A DNA stretch of 64,000 nt from Deltaproteobacteria bacterium (GCA_016182655.1 JACPGB010000017.1:1-64000), one strand, 5' to 3'; positions 39,108 to 49,530 are shown, numbered from the stretch's first letter. A program made the numbers and translations. The notes: generated from the letters alone by a model not told the origin.

Positions 39108-40454
39108 ATGACGAGAGAAGAATTCGACAGGAAGCACCCGTATTATGAGGAGCTCGTCGACGAGTGGAGGTTCCATATACGCTCGTACTTCGGGGGGAGG
39201 ATGTACAGGGAGGGGAATTATCTTTTGAAGCACCCCTTCGAGAGCGAGGCCAATTACGCGCGGAGGAAGGAGACGAGCTACTTCTACAACTACTGCGGCC
39301 CGATAGTAGACACATTCGTCTCGCACCTCTTTAGAAATGACGCGAGGCGGGAGTTCGGGCCCTTGAGCGCCGACCAGCTCTTTGCCGCGTTCCTGAAGGA
39401 CGCGGACCTTGATGGGAACACGTTCAGGCACTTCATGCGTGAGGCGCAGAGGTTCGCCTCGATCTACGGGAGGGTATCGATAATCGTTGATAAGCCGAGA
39501 GGCGGGACCATTACAAGGGCAGAGGCAGAGGCCCTCGGCGTCAGGCCGTACGTGGCGCTCGTGACCCCTGAGAACCTTCTCGACTGGTCGTTCGGCAGGG
39601 ACTCGACCGGCAGGATGGCGCTCGAGATGATAAAGGTGAGAGAGTCCCTGGGCGCGCACAGGGTGTGGACCAGGGAGGGTTGGGAGCTCTGGCAGGAGGG
39701 GAGCGACGGCGAGGTGTTTTTAACGGATTCCGGCGAACACGGGCTGGGTGAAGTGCCGGTTGTGAACCTTTATAACAAGCAGTCCGGGATAAGGATGGCC
39801 GGGGTCTCGGACTTAAACGACATAGCCGACATAAACAGGAACATCTACTACCTATGCTCGGACGCGAGAGAAATAATCGAGAACACGGCCTTCCCCATGC
39901 TCGCGATACCGTACTCGCGGGGGGCCGACAGGGGAGACAAAGAGGTCGGCCCGCACAACATCCTCCAGTTCGACCCGGAGCTCCCTAATGGGAGGCCGTA
40001 CTGGCTCGAGGCGCCGCACTCGTCCCTGACCGAGATAAGGGAGTGGGTGAGAAACGACATAGCCGAGATATACAGGATTGCTAGGATGGGAGGGGCGAGG
40101 GCGACTGAGGATTCAAGGCAGGCGAGGTCCGGCGCGGCGCTCGAAGTGGAGCAGAGGCAACTCCACTCGGCATTGAGCGAGAAGGCCGATAACCTCGAAC
40201 AGGCGGAGACGAGGGTCCTTGAGCTCTGGGCGAAGTGGGAGGGGAGGGCGTTCGAAGGGACGATAGACTACCCCGACGACTTCTCCGTCCGCGATCTCGA
40301 AAGCGACATCGGCGCGGCAATAAGCGCGCAAACTGCGCGGGTAGACTCGGAAACATTCAAAAAAGAGCTTCAGAGGAAGATAGCGTTCGCGGTCCTGCCG
40401 AAGCTCGACGAAGGCGTGAAGGCCCGCATAAACGAAGAGATAGCCGGTGCGTAA
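39108..40454 (+). CDS. Phage portal protein
   Basis: Follows TerL; EANYARRKETSYFYNYCGPIVDTFVSHLF; portal-like size and order. Confidence 0.75.
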   Translation: MTREEFDRKHPYYEELVDEWRFHIRSYFGGRMYREGNYLLKHPFESEANYARRKETSYFYNYCGPIVDTFVSHLFRNDARREFGPLSADQLFAAFLKDADLDGNTFRHFMREAQRFASIYGRVSIIVDKPRGGTITRAEAEALGVRPYVALVTPENLLDWSFGRDSTGRMALEMIKVRESLGAHRVWTREGWELWQEGSDGEVFLTDSGEHGLGEVPVVNLYNKQSGIRMAGVSDLNDIADINRNIYYLCSDAREIIENTAFPMLAIPYSRGADRGDKEVGPHNILQFDPELPNGRPYWLEAPHSSLTEIREWVRNDIAEIYRIARMGGARATEDSRQARSGAALEVEQRQLHSALSEKADNLEQAETRVLELWAKWEGRAFEGTIDYPDDFSVRDLESDIGAAISAQTARVDSETFKKELQRKIAFAVLPKLDEGVKARINEEIAGA

Positions 40455-40686
40455 TCGCAATATGCGCGCGGATTTCGGGATGGACGCGGAGGCCCCTGAC
40501 AAGATCGCAAGGCGCGTCCTTCTTGAGGCAAGGAATTCGATCATAGATGCCATGGGCGCGGGCGAATGGAACAGGCTTACGACCAGGGAGAAGGCATATG
40601 TCTGCCGCAAGGCGGCAAAATGTCTCCATGATATGGAGAGGGTTTTGGAGTTCATGTCGTACGAGACGGACGAACGCCGCCTGTAA
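40447..40686 (+). CDS. Small phage protein
   Basis: Overlaps portal stop; conserved operon spacing. Confidence 0.5.
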   Translation: MRNRNMRADFGMDAEAPDKIARRVLLEARNSIIDAMGAGEWNRLTTREKAYVCRKAAKCLHDMERVLEFMSYETDERRL

Positions 40687-41400
40687 ATGCCAGAACCCCG
40701 GGGCATGGCGCGGCGGACGGAAACGAGGGGGGAGGAGGGATTCGATATGCAGGTTGACGAACTTAAAACGGTATCAACGGACTCGAACGCCGGGGACGAG
40801 GGCAGGATCAGTTTTCAGCCGGAGCAACAGGCGAAGGTCCAGGCGCTCATAGACGAGGCGTACAGAAAGGCGTACGCCAAGGCCTCGAAGCGGCCGTCGT
40901 CGGAAGAGGTCGAGAGGCTGAAAACCGAGGTCGAAAGGCTGAAGGAAGATAAGAAGTCTGCGGTGCTCTTAAGATCGATTTCCCGGCACGGCGTCGTCGA
41001 CGCCGAAGAGGTCGCCGAGCTCCTCAAAAGGCGCTTAAGGCTCGACGAGGGCGGCGAGGCCATCGTCACAAACGACTCGGGGGCGACGATGGTGAACAGC
41101 ATGGGAGGGCCGATGTCCGTAGACGAGTTCGTCTCCGGCTGGCTCTCGGAGAGGCCGCACCACTTAAGGCCCGCCTCTACCGCCGGGGCCGGGTCGCAGG
41201 GCGCGAGGTTCTCGTTCGGCTCCCGGAGGCACAACCTCTCGGACCCGCTCTCCTGGAGGGAGATGCCGAGGGAAGACCTCGACAGGCTCTTGAAGGACGG
41301 GGTCTCCGTGCAGGGCTCGGCGGGGCAGAGTTACGGGTTCAGGGACATAAAGAACCCGTTCCTCGAGGCGAGGAAAAGGAAGTTCCAATCGGCGGTTTAA
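40687..41400 (+). CDS. Probable scaffold/head assembly protein
   Basis: Coiled-coil-rich EEVERLKTEVERLKEDKK, immediately upstream of capsid gene. Confidence 0.55.
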   Translation: MPEPRGMARRTETRGEEGFDMQVDELKTVSTDSNAGDEGRISFQPEQQAKVQALIDEAYRKAYAKASKRPSSEEVERLKTEVERLKEDKKSAVLLRSISRHGVVDAEEVAELLKRRLRLDEGGEAIVTNDSGATMVNSMGGPMSVDEFVSGWLSERPHHLRPASTAGAGSQGARFSFGSRRHNLSDPLSWREMPREDLDRLLKDGVSVQGSAGQSYGFRDIKNPFLEARKRKFQSAV

Positions 41401-41419
41401 AAAAGAAGGAGGTTCATAG

Positions 41420-42283
41420 ATGGCAAACGAAGTGACATCGGCAACGGGTTCCGCTGGGGAGCTCATAGCCGCGGAAATAGTATCGAGGCTTGTAATAGAC
41501 GCGGCGTACGCAGAGGCCGTGATGCCGCCGCTCGTAAGGGTCGCGGACATAAGCGCGGACGGGACCCTCTCAGTCGAGTTCCCGAAGTGGCCGCTTCTGT
41601 CGGCCTCGGACCTGACCGAGGCGACAGACATGTCGAACACGGCGGTCAACACGGCCTCAGCCGTGGTCGTAGCGGACGAGGCCGGGATAATGATCACGGT
41701 AACGGACATGCTCCTGAACGGCGCGGGGCTCGGCGGCCTTGAGCCGTTCGCGATCGAGCTCGGAAAGGCGCTGGCGAACAAGATAGACGCGGACCTTTTG
41801 TCGAGCGCGTCAAGCTTTACGAGTTCCGTGGGGACTTCCGGCGCGGATATGACGGAGGCGAATTTCTTATCCGCCATATACTCGCTCGAATTGGGGAACT
41901 CCAAGGGGCCGTTCGTGGCGGTGCTCCATCCGTACCAGGTGAGCAACTTGAGGTCCTCGATAGCCTCGACTACCGGCGCGGTATGGGGCGGGCCCACTGC
42001 TCCGGCGAGAGACATAGGGTCCATGGGCGCACTTTACGGCGTGGACGTCGTCCAGTCGACGAACTGCGCGTCAGTGAACGCCAACGCTGACAGGCAGGGT
42101 GTCATGATGCCGCTCGGCAATCAGTCCGGACTCGCTTATGTGCTGAAGACCGGAGCGAAGACCGAGTTCCAGAGGGACGCATCGTTGAGGGCGACCGAGA
42201 TAGTAGTGACCGCCATATACGGCCACGGGTGCGTGAACAGCGCGGCCAACGGCGGAGTGAAGATAATCACCAAGCACGAGTAA
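41420..42283 (+). CDS. Phage major capsid protein
   Basis: Follows scaffold-like gene; MANEVTSATGSAGELIAAEIVSRLVIDAAYAEAVMPPLVR..., capsid-like composition. Confidence 0.75.
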   Translation: MANEVTSATGSAGELIAAEIVSRLVIDAAYAEAVMPPLVRVADISADGTLSVEFPKWPLLSASDLTEATDMSNTAVNTASAVVVADEAGIMITVTDMLLNGAGLGGLEPFAIELGKALANKIDADLLSSASSFTSSVGTSGADMTEANFLSAIYSLELGNSKGPFVAVLHPYQVSNLRSSIASTTGAVWGGPTAPARDIGSMGALYGVDVVQSTNCASVNANADRQGVMMPLGNQSGLAYVLKTGAKTEFQRDASLRATEIVVTAIYGHGCVNSAANGGVKIITKHE

Positions 42284-42340
42284 GGCGGCAGAGGAGGGGC
42301 TTAAACGCCCCTCCTGCCTTAAACCATAATTCATAAAAAG

Positions 42341-42727
42341 ATGGCCATAACCATAGGTTCGTATATCAAACGGGGGTACATCCCGCTTGCAGTCAACAGG
42401 TACGCGGGTATCGCCTGGCAGGGTGAGCCGCTCCATGAATTTTGGATGTGGAACAGGCAGTTCGTGGAGGACTCGGCAGGTTTAAGGATGATTCAGACCG
42501 TCAGGGTCAATGACGTCAAAGAGGCGGCCGTAAGGTATTTCCGCGACGGGTGGGTGCCGATCAAGAGAATTGACGATACGCTTCTGAGAAGGATGGAGGC
42601 GGCTCTAAGGAAGTGCGGGGCTGTCAAGGGGGAGATGTACTCAGGGGAGTTCCTTAAGATGCCCGAGCCCCTGCCTGAGGAGTTTTTGAGCCCAGCATTG
42701 AAAAAGATGGCGGGAGGCCAGCGGTGA
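42341..42727 (+). CDS. Hypothetical phage protein
   Basis: Open frame in co-directional cluster. Confidence 0.5.
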   Translation: MAITIGSYIKRGYIPLAVNRYAGIAWQGEPLHEFWMWNRQFVEDSAGLRMIQTVRVNDVKEAAVRYFRDGWVPIKRIDDTLLRRMEAALRKCGAVKGEMYSGEFLKMPEPLPEEFLSPALKKMAGGQR

Positions 42728-42882
42728 GGGAGAGAAGGGCCGTTGAAAGGCTTATAGAGAGGATATACAAGGACCGTCTCAAAAAGACCGGGAGGCTTCC
42801 TTCGGGCAAGGAAACGAAAGAGATAGAGGCAAAGGCGAAGAAGGCGGCGATCGATACGGATAATAGGGGTAGCCGTAAATAA
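42724..42882 (+). CDS. Small basic phage protein, 52 aa
   Basis: GTG at 42724 overlapping the previous stop; VRERRAVERLIERIYKDRLKKTGRLPSGKETKEIEAKAKKAAIDTDNRGSRK. Confidence 0.4.
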   Translation: MRERRAVERLIERIYKDRLKKTGRLPSGKETKEIEAKAKKAAIDTDNRGSRK

Positions 42883-42884
42883 GG

Positions 42885-43112
42885 GTGATCATAATGCTCT
42901 GCAAAACAACAGGCGGCGGCTCCATAGCCGTGCAGGAGATAGACGGCTCGCCGTCCATAACGGGCGTCAAGACGCTCAAGTTCAACAACGGCTCGGTGAC
43001 CGATTTGGGCGGCGGCGCGGTGCAGGTGAAGATAAACGACAACTTTGACGGTGGAAATTTCGCGGACACGTACATCGCGTCTGCCGCCGATTGGGACGGA
43101 GGTAGTTTCTAA
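42885..43112 (+). CDS. Small phage structural protein
   Basis: VQVKINDNFDGGNFADTYIASAADWDGGSF. Confidence 0.5.
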   Translation: MIIMLCKTTGGGSIAVQEIDGSPSITGVKTLKFNNGSVTDLGGGAVQVKINDNFDGGNFADTYIASAADWDGGSF

Positions 43113-45307
43113 TGGCTCTATGGCAGGCTAAGAGAGGGACGAAGGCGCAACTTCCGAACCCGCTTCAGCAGGGCGAGTTCGGCTGGTGTACCGACACGAA
43201 GGAGCTTTACCTCGGGACAGGCACCGCAAACGACAACCAGAGGGTCTACGGCGCGGCCATTTCTACCCCGTTCACTATCTATGTATGCACGACGGCATTG
43301 GGCGGAAGGCTTAAATCCGCAGGCGCGAACGGCCTTGCCATGAGGTCATCGCAAGCGACCTCGACCATTGCCAATAAGCTCGTCGATTCGGGGGCGTCGT
43401 TTGACTCGACCTATCTAAACAAGACCGTCTACAACAAGACCGACGACACCTGGGCGAAGGTGACGACTGTGGTCTCTACGACACAGCTCACCCTCGATGC
43501 CGATATCATGGCTTCGGGTGAAAGCTACGACATAGCGAACGCCCTATCGACCGTGGCGGAAGGCTTTGCCGAAGTCCCGAACCCGTTCTACGCCAACATC
43601 ACGGTGCGCGTCTCCCCAGGCACGTTTGCCGAGTCCGTCGCCTTTGTCGGCAAACTCGCGGCAGGGAGCTTTGACAATATCCTCCAGGGCTCGACGACCG
43701 GGACTACTACCATATCGAACGGGACTGCGAATGTCTCGCAGAAACTCACCGTTAACAATATCACATTCTCGGGCGGGAAGATAAACCTCAACCCCGGCGC
43801 GATACTTACATGGTCGAACTGTCCCCTTACGAATGTCCGCGTGAACGCATACAACACGGCGGACGCGACCTGGGACAACTGCGACATGACGGGGACCTCC
43901 AAGCTCTATACCTACATCGGCTCGCGGTCCCTCATCAAGAACTCGACCGTGACCGTCGGCAACGACCCCACGAACATCACGGCCGTCTCCTCGACTATCA
44001 CGAGAGGGTACACGCTCTATGTGGCCTTGAACTCGGGTCCTTTTTATGGCGGTAATGACGCCATGGCAGATGGCCTCCAGATAGCGGCTGGGACCGCTAC
44101 TTCGACGACGGCGAACAAGCTCATTGATTCCGCCGCCTCCTTTACATCCGACATGGTCGGGAAGACCGTCTATAACTCGACTGACGACACATGGACTTAT
44201 ATAACCGCAGTGGACTCAACGACTCAGCTCTCGCTCTATCAAAACATCATGGCCTCCGGGGAGGCGTATGTAATAGCCAACGCCTTTGTCACGGTGAACG
44301 CGGCATTAGCCGCAGTGCCAGGCACATTCAACTGCAATACGACCTTGAAAATCTCGGACGGTACTTTCACCGAGAATGTGGTCGTGCAGGGCAAGGCACC
44401 GGGCGGGCCTTATACGCTCACACTCGAGGGGACGCTCACGCTCCTTGATTCTCTCACGGCATCTTCCGGCGCACAGGGCTCAAGCGCGACTCAGGGGACG
44501 GTCGTAAGGAACTCTGGCACGTGGACGGCGAACCAGAGGGCTAATAAGCTTGTGACTATAACCTTGGGCGATAACAACGGACTCTCCAGAATAATCGACT
44601 CGAACGATACGACGACCTTGACGATTGCGGGATGCTGGATAGCAACTGTGGGGACGTCGACTTTCAAAGTATTCGATTGGGGGACGGTGATAGACGGCTC
44701 TTCGACCGGCACGGGGATAAAGCTTGCCTCCGGACAGAGGGCGGTTGCGCTCAAGAAGCTCAAAATGACGAACTCGGCCGGGGCGTACCCGGATTATGAG
44801 TCGGTCTACATGGATACGGGTTCGCAGGCGGAGTTTCATGACTGCTGGTTCTATGTAGGGTCCGGCCCGATTTACGGGATATATCAGGAGCCCTACAGCA
44901 AATCGTTCATATACAGGTGCTTCTTCGGAGATTCCAACGCCAGGGGCATCTTCTGCGTGACTGCGGCTTCCGACATCTGGCAGTCGAAGTTCTACAACGC
45001 CACGGCGGGCAACACCCATGTCGGGATAAGGTCTACGCAGTTAGGCAAGGTAATCGTCTCCAGGGGTACCATCATCGACAACTTCGACAATACTGTAGGC
45101 GGGGGGTGCTACGCCGACCAGAACAGTATCCTTGTCTTCTATACGGCCGCGGCCGACGGGTTCAGCATCGTGCGGAATTGCGGCACCTACGGCATAGCGG
45201 CAACCGAGGGGTCGAGGATAAAGTTCAACCAGTCCGCGACCTATGTGACCTATTCCGGCAACGGCACGAACACCTACGCCGACGCCTCATCGACAAAGGA
45301 TTACTAA
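43112..45307 (+). CDS. Phage tail fibre-like protein, repeat-containing
   Basis: Start MALWQAKRGTKAQLPNPLQQGEFGWCTDTKELYLGTG typical of phage fibre; beta-rich; duplicated internal module. Confidence 0.7.
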   Translation: MALWQAKRGTKAQLPNPLQQGEFGWCTDTKELYLGTGTANDNQRVYGAAISTPFTIYVCTTALGGRLKSAGANGLAMRSSQATSTIANKLVDSGASFDSTYLNKTVYNKTDDTWAKVTTVVSTTQLTLDADIMASGESYDIANALSTVAEGFAEVPNPFYANITVRVSPGTFAESVAFVGKLAAGSFDNILQGSTTGTTTISNGTANVSQKLTVNNITFSGGKINLNPGAILTWSNCPLTNVRVNAYNTADATWDNCDMTGTSKLYTYIGSRSLIKNSTVTVGNDPTNITAVSSTITRGYTLYVALNSGPFYGGNDAMADGLQIAAGTATSTTANKLIDSAASFTSDMVGKTVYNSTDDTWTYITAVDSTTQLSLYQNIMASGEAYVIANAFVTVNAALAAVPGTFNCNTTLKISDGTFTENVVVQGKAPGGPYTLTLEGTLTLLDSLTASSGAQGSSATQGTVVRNSGTWTANQRANKLVTITLGDNNGLSRIIDSNDTTTLTIAGCWIATVGTSTFKVFDWGTVIDGSSTGTGIKLASGQRAVALKKLKMTNSAGAYPDYESVYMDTGSQAEFHDCWFYVGSGPIYGIYQEPYSKSFIYRCFFGDSNARGIFCVTAASDIWQSKFYNATAGNTHVGIRSTQLGKVIVSRGTIIDNFDNTVGGGCYADQNSILVFYTAAADGFSIVRNCGTYGIAATEGSRIKFNQSATYVTYSGNGTNTYADASSTKDY

Positions 45308-46543
45308 ATGGTAAAGATACTCGCAATAGGTCACTCGATAGTGATGGGGGACGAGGACAACATCGATTCCCCGTACAGGGCGGACTCGTCAACGGCCCCG
45401 CACATCCCCGAGGGCGGCTGGAGGTATCAGAACTTTCAGGTCGCGCCGAGATGGGGGCAGAGGAACCAGAACCCGGCCGAGGGCGTGGGCTGGGCCGTGC
45501 GCGCCCTCGACTATCTGCCTGCGGGCTCGATACAGGTATGGAACGAGGGTGTCTCCGGGGTCGTCTCGTATGACTGGGCCACGACCGGCAATGATTTCAT
45601 AGGCCAGATATTTACGAGGGGGTTTGAACAGCTCCCGGCAGACCTCGCCTACGCGGTCTACGCCATCTACGCGAACGACGCCCCGGCATCGGTGACAAAG
45701 GCCAACTGGAAGGCGCGGGTCGAGACGGTAATCCAGTACCTTGATGCAAGGAACATAAAGACCATTCTTGTTAAGGACTGGCACAGGGGCGACGGAGATT
45801 ATTCGTCATATTACGCAAATTACAACGCGGCGGTCGACGAGCTTATCGCGGCCTATGGTCTCCCCCCGGCATTTGACATGTACACGGCCTCGCTTGATAA
45901 CTTCAACGGGGCAAAGGATTGGTACAGTGTAGATAACGTCCACCCGGTCGTGGCAGGCCACCAAGGGGTTGCTAAGCTCTTTGCGAATTACCTCGTCACG
46001 AACCACATCGTCGCGGACTCGACGGCAAAGAGGATAATAGCGCATGGGGAGACGGGAGCCGTCGTCTACTGCACGGTGACGAGGGAGGCGGACGGCTATA
46101 TCCTCGACGGATATTCCGGGGAGTTTGCGGCCTCAAGCGACTACCCTTATACCTTCCTTCAGGAGCATCCGACGATAAAGGGCCGCTACGAGATAGCCGA
46201 GACAAGGACCGCGTGGAACGACGGGAAGTATGTCGTGACGGTCTATAAGCAAGCGGGAGCGGACCCGGCTCCGGTGAGCGATGCCGTCATTGCGAGTGGG
46301 GAGATGAAGGTCGAGAACGATATCGAGGTCGAGGAGATAACCCTCTCCGAGATCGAGGGGTCGGCGGTGCTGGCGAAGGAGGGGACGATAGCGTTCATAG
46401 AGAAGTGGGTCTTGAACAGGCTCTCCATAACCGTGAACGGCGACGGCACAGAGACCGTCAGACTCTATGACAACGACGGCTCGACCGTATTGAAGACATG
46501 GACATGGGACCCGGCGACGAAGACGAGGGCGATGGCAGTATGA
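45308..46543 (+). CDS. SGNH/GDSL hydrolase-type virion protein
   Basis: ILAIGHSIVMG (block I-like), NDAPA, DNVHPVVAGHQGVAKLF (DxxH). Confidence 0.7.
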   Translation: MVKILAIGHSIVMGDEDNIDSPYRADSSTAPHIPEGGWRYQNFQVAPRWGQRNQNPAEGVGWAVRALDYLPAGSIQVWNEGVSGVVSYDWATTGNDFIGQIFTRGFEQLPADLAYAVYAIYANDAPASVTKANWKARVETVIQYLDARNIKTILVKDWHRGDGDYSSYYANYNAAVDELIAAYGLPPAFDMYTASLDNFNGAKDWYSVDNVHPVVAGHQGVAKLFANYLVTNHIVADSTAKRIIAHGETGAVVYCTVTREADGYILDGYSGEFAASSDYPYTFLQEHPTIKGRYEIAETRTAWNDGKYVVTVYKQAGADPAPVSDAVIASGEMKVENDIEVEEITLSEIEGSAVLAKEGTIAFIEKWVLNRLSITVNGDGTETVRLYDNDGSTVLKTWTWDPATKTRAMAV

Positions 46544-46950
46544 CGGGTGTCTGGGCATGGGGGTACGGCGAAGGGGTTGAAGGCACGGCGTTCTGGGGCT
46601 GGATCGAGATGCTTGAAAAGCCCATACATGCCTGGGCAAAGGCCGTAAGGGTATGCAGTCCGTCGAGGGTCACTGATAACAGGGTCGTATACAGGTCGGT
46701 TGAAGGCAGAGGCGCTTACCACTTAAACGCAGTCCATGAGAGACGGGGCGGGTTTTCGGAGCCAAAGCGCTCCTCGAAATGGCTTGGGCGAGTTGAGAGT
46801 GCAAAGTCCGCGGACAGGGCCTGGACGGCACGGAGCGTCCGTGACAAGGCAAGTAAGAGCGCATTTGACGGGGCCAGGCAGAAGGTTCAAGGGGTAGAGA
46901 CCGGCACGGATACGGCAAAGGCACTGGCGCGGAAAAACGGAGGCATATGA
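46540..46950 (+). CDS. Hypothetical phage protein
   Basis: ATGA overlap with previous gene; MTGVWAWGYGEGVEGTAFWGWIEMLEKPIHAW. Confidence 0.5.
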   Translation: MTGVWAWGYGEGVEGTAFWGWIEMLEKPIHAWAKAVRVCSPSRVTDNRVVYRSVEGRGAYHLNAVHERRGGFSEPKRSSKWLGRVESAKSADRAWTARSVRDKASKSAFDGARQKVQGVETGTDTAKALARKNGGI

Positions 46951-47834
46951 AGCAACAGTTCATCGTCAATACATCGGATACATTCAAGACCTGGATCTAC
47001 GAGAACAACAGGAGGCTCGCGCCTTCATCGGCGCGTATCACCGTATTCCGGCCGGGCGGGGACTCAAAGCTCGTAGACGACGGGGCGATGGCTATCGCCT
47101 CGGACGGGCTACTTTCGTATGACTTGACAGCCTCCCAAAACTCGGAGCCTGCCGAGAACTACAGGGCCGCGATAACATATGTGCATAACGGCGCGACCTC
47201 CTACGCGACTCTCTTCTACGACGTCGTGAAGACGAGGCTCGTGAAGGTCATAACCGACGACGACCTCGCGTCCGAACTGCCTCAGTTGAAAGACAGGGGG
47301 TGGAGGGTGAGGGGGACGGCGGACTCGGGGACCGCATCATCTATAGTGGACGCCGAGTTAAAGAGGTACGAGGACGACTACTTCACGGGCGGGACGGCGT
47401 ACTCCTTCGACAAGGACGAGACGAGGGAGGTAACGGCCTTCACACGCTCGACCGGCACGGTTACTGTCGAGGCGTTCTCATCGGCCATAGCAACCGGGGA
47501 GAAGTACCTGCTTACGCGGTCGTTCTCAAGGGAGATACAGCGGGCGTTCGAGAAGGCGGAGGAGCGGATAACGAGGCTCGGCAGGAGGCCGCACCTGATA
47601 CTCGACCCTTACGACCTAAGGGAGGTCCACATATACCAGTCGGTCGCGGAGGCGTGCAAGGGGCTCATAAACGATAACGAGTCCCTCTGGCGCGAGATGT
47701 GGAAGGAGTACGAAAAGAAGGCCGAGGACTCTTTCAGGAACATCAATTTCAAATACGATTCATCGGGCGACGGCCATATAGGCGCCGGAGAGGCCGATTC
47801 CGCGATGAGCGTCATAAGGACGGCGCGGGTATGA
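46947..47834 (+). CDS. Hypothetical phage head-tail region protein
   Basis: Overlapping start/stop; operon context. Confidence 0.5.
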   Translation: MKQQFIVNTSDTFKTWIYENNRRLAPSSARITVFRPGGDSKLVDDGAMAIASDGLLSYDLTASQNSEPAENYRAAITYVHNGATSYATLFYDVVKTRLVKVITDDDLASELPQLKDRGWRVRGTADSGTASSIVDAELKRYEDDYFTGGTAYSFDKDETREVTAFTRSTGTVTVEAFSSAIATGEKYLLTRSFSREIQRAFEKAEERITRLGRRPHLILDPYDLREVHIYQSVAEACKGLINDNESLWREMWKEYEKKAEDSFRNINFKYDSSGDGHIGAGEADSAMSVIRTARV

Positions 47835-48259
47835 GCTTCGAAACCGTAAGGGCGATAACCGATAACATGAGGGCGGCTCTCGAATCTTTGGGGCTCAGGT
47901 TCGCCGTGGGCGCGGTTGAGAAGGACAATGCGACGGCGGCGTCAATGCTCCCTGCGGGGAGGATTTCCTACGAGGGCGAGTCATTCGAGCCGACTCATGG
48001 GGAGAGGCCGGGTTATTCGGAGGCCGAGTTCGGGATAACGGTGGAGATACGGGCCGGAGACCCGGCAGAGGCTGTAACCGAGGAGCAGAGGTGGGCGCAT
48101 GCCGTAAGAGGGTCCATCACAGTCGACGCATTGAACGCCGGAGGGCTTGCGGCTACAAAGCGCGTCAGCAGGGTAAGGGTGCCGAAGGCGAGTGTCGCTA
48201 ACAACAAGGAGAGCGTCTCACTTTCCGTCAGGGCGCTTGTGAGATACAGGGTGGATTAG
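47831..48259 (+). CDS. Hypothetical phage head-tail connector-like protein
   Basis: ATGA overlap, precedes tail tube-like gene. Confidence 0.5.
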   Translation: MSFETVRAITDNMRAALESLGLRFAVGAVEKDNATAASMLPAGRISYEGESFEPTHGERPGYSEAEFGITVEIRAGDPAEAVTEEQRWAHAVRGSITVDALNAGGLAATKRVSRVRVPKASVANNKESVSLSVRALVRYRVD

Positions 48260-48277
48260 AGGATAGCAGGAGGGGAG

Positions 48278-49366
48278 ATGGCCAATAACAAGATATACAT
48301 CGCTATAGGGGAAGAGGCGGCGAGGGGGACGAAGGAGTCGACGACCGTCGGGTTCGTGCCTGTTTTAAGCCCGTCTATCCCGAAGTTCGAGTTCGACGAG
48401 AAGAAGCGGAGCGAGTTCAGGGGAGAGGAATCGGTAAAGGGCGCGTCGTCGTACGAGCGCATGGGGCAGAGGTGGAGCTCCTCTCTCGATATGCCCTTCT
48501 ATACCGAGTCCGGCTCCACAAAGGGGATGGTGGGGAAGATATTGAGGCACTTCTTCGGCAAGGTGACATCCGGGCAGAACGGGGCGACGGGCCAGTACTA
48601 TCATATGGCTTACCCGGAGGCAGACCCGTTTTCGGACGCGAACCTCGGGACAAAGGCCCTGACGCTGAACTTCAACATAAACGAGGGCGCGGCGATGAAG
48701 AACTGGCCGTTTGTCGGCGGCAGGGTCAAGGCCCTCTCGTTTGTCCAGGAGGCCGGAAGCCCCCTTAAGCTTACGGCAGAGCTCTTCGGGCAGAAGAGGG
48801 ATACGCCTTCCGCTGAAGTCGGAACCCCCGTATTCGCTGACGAGGCTTTAAGGTGCGACTACAATAACCTTACGGTCTATACCGGGGCGATCACCCGGAC
48901 AGGCGCGGCCCCTGACTTTACAGGGTTCTCGTTCGGCTCGGCGACTATCATAAAGCCTGACAAGATAACGGTCAAGATAGAGAACGGGATGAAGGACGTC
49001 TTGAGGATCGCGGGCGTCGATTATCCGGACAAGACCCGGATGGGGCAGTTCAAGGTGACGGCGGAGCTCACGATAGATTGGGAGGACCCGGCATCGGGGT
49101 TTTCGTCGATATCCGAGTTCAACGACTGGGCGGCGGGGGGGAGCTCGACGAACCTCTTTCTCAAGTGGGACACCGGCACGCAGGCCGGGGCCGGGGATAG
49201 CCACGGGCTCTTTATCGACCTCCCGGCTTTAAGGAGGCTCGGCGGCTCGCCCGATTACGGGACGGACAAGGACCCGATGATAACGCTCAAGTACGAGGGA
49301 TTGTTGAGCATTGACACCGGGTACATAGCCGGGGTCATGCTCAAAAATACCGTGGCGGTTATATAG
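48278..49366 (+). CDS. Major tail (tube)-like protein
   Basis: MANNKIYIAIGEEAARGTKESTTVGFVPVLSPSIPKFEFDEKKRSEFRGEESVKGASS; position upstream of chaperone frameshift pair. Confidence 0.65.
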   Translation: MANNKIYIAIGEEAARGTKESTTVGFVPVLSPSIPKFEFDEKKRSEFRGEESVKGASSYERMGQRWSSSLDMPFYTESGSTKGMVGKILRHFFGKVTSGQNGATGQYYHMAYPEADPFSDANLGTKALTLNFNINEGAAMKNWPFVGGRVKALSFVQEAGSPLKLTAELFGQKRDTPSAEVGTPVFADEALRCDYNNLTVYTGAITRTGAAPDFTGFSFGSATIIKPDKITVKIENGMKDVLRIAGVDYPDKTRMGQFKVTAELTIDWEDPASGFSSISEFNDWAAGGSSTNLFLKWDTGTQAGAGDSHGLFIDLPALRRLGGSPDYGTDKDPMITLKYEGLLSIDTGYIAGVMLKNTVAVI

Positions 49367-49377
49367 AGAGTAAAAAC

Positions 49378-49530
49378 TTTTTAACCCCCACCCTCGCCCT
49401 CCCCAAGGGGGAGGGGAAAAACAGTTCATAATCCCCCTCAGTCCCCCTTTAGAAAAGGGGGAAGAGAGAAGTCCAGTCCCCTTTCCATCGAGGGAGGGGA
49501 GGTAAAGTGAAGAGGGAGGGGAAGTGAAAA
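49378..49530. repeat. Stacked palindromic intergenic repeats inside the phage operon
   Basis: cccccaccctcgccctccccaagggggagggg; aatccccctcagtccccctttagaaaaggggg; gtcccctttccatcgagggaggggagg. Confidence 0.75.

Noticed and set aside
46498-46542. Start of the 150-aa phage ORF at 46498
   Set aside because: ATG at 46540 overlaps the preceding stop (ATGA-type coupling), as with neighbouring genes; the upstream part is probably the previous gene read out of frame.
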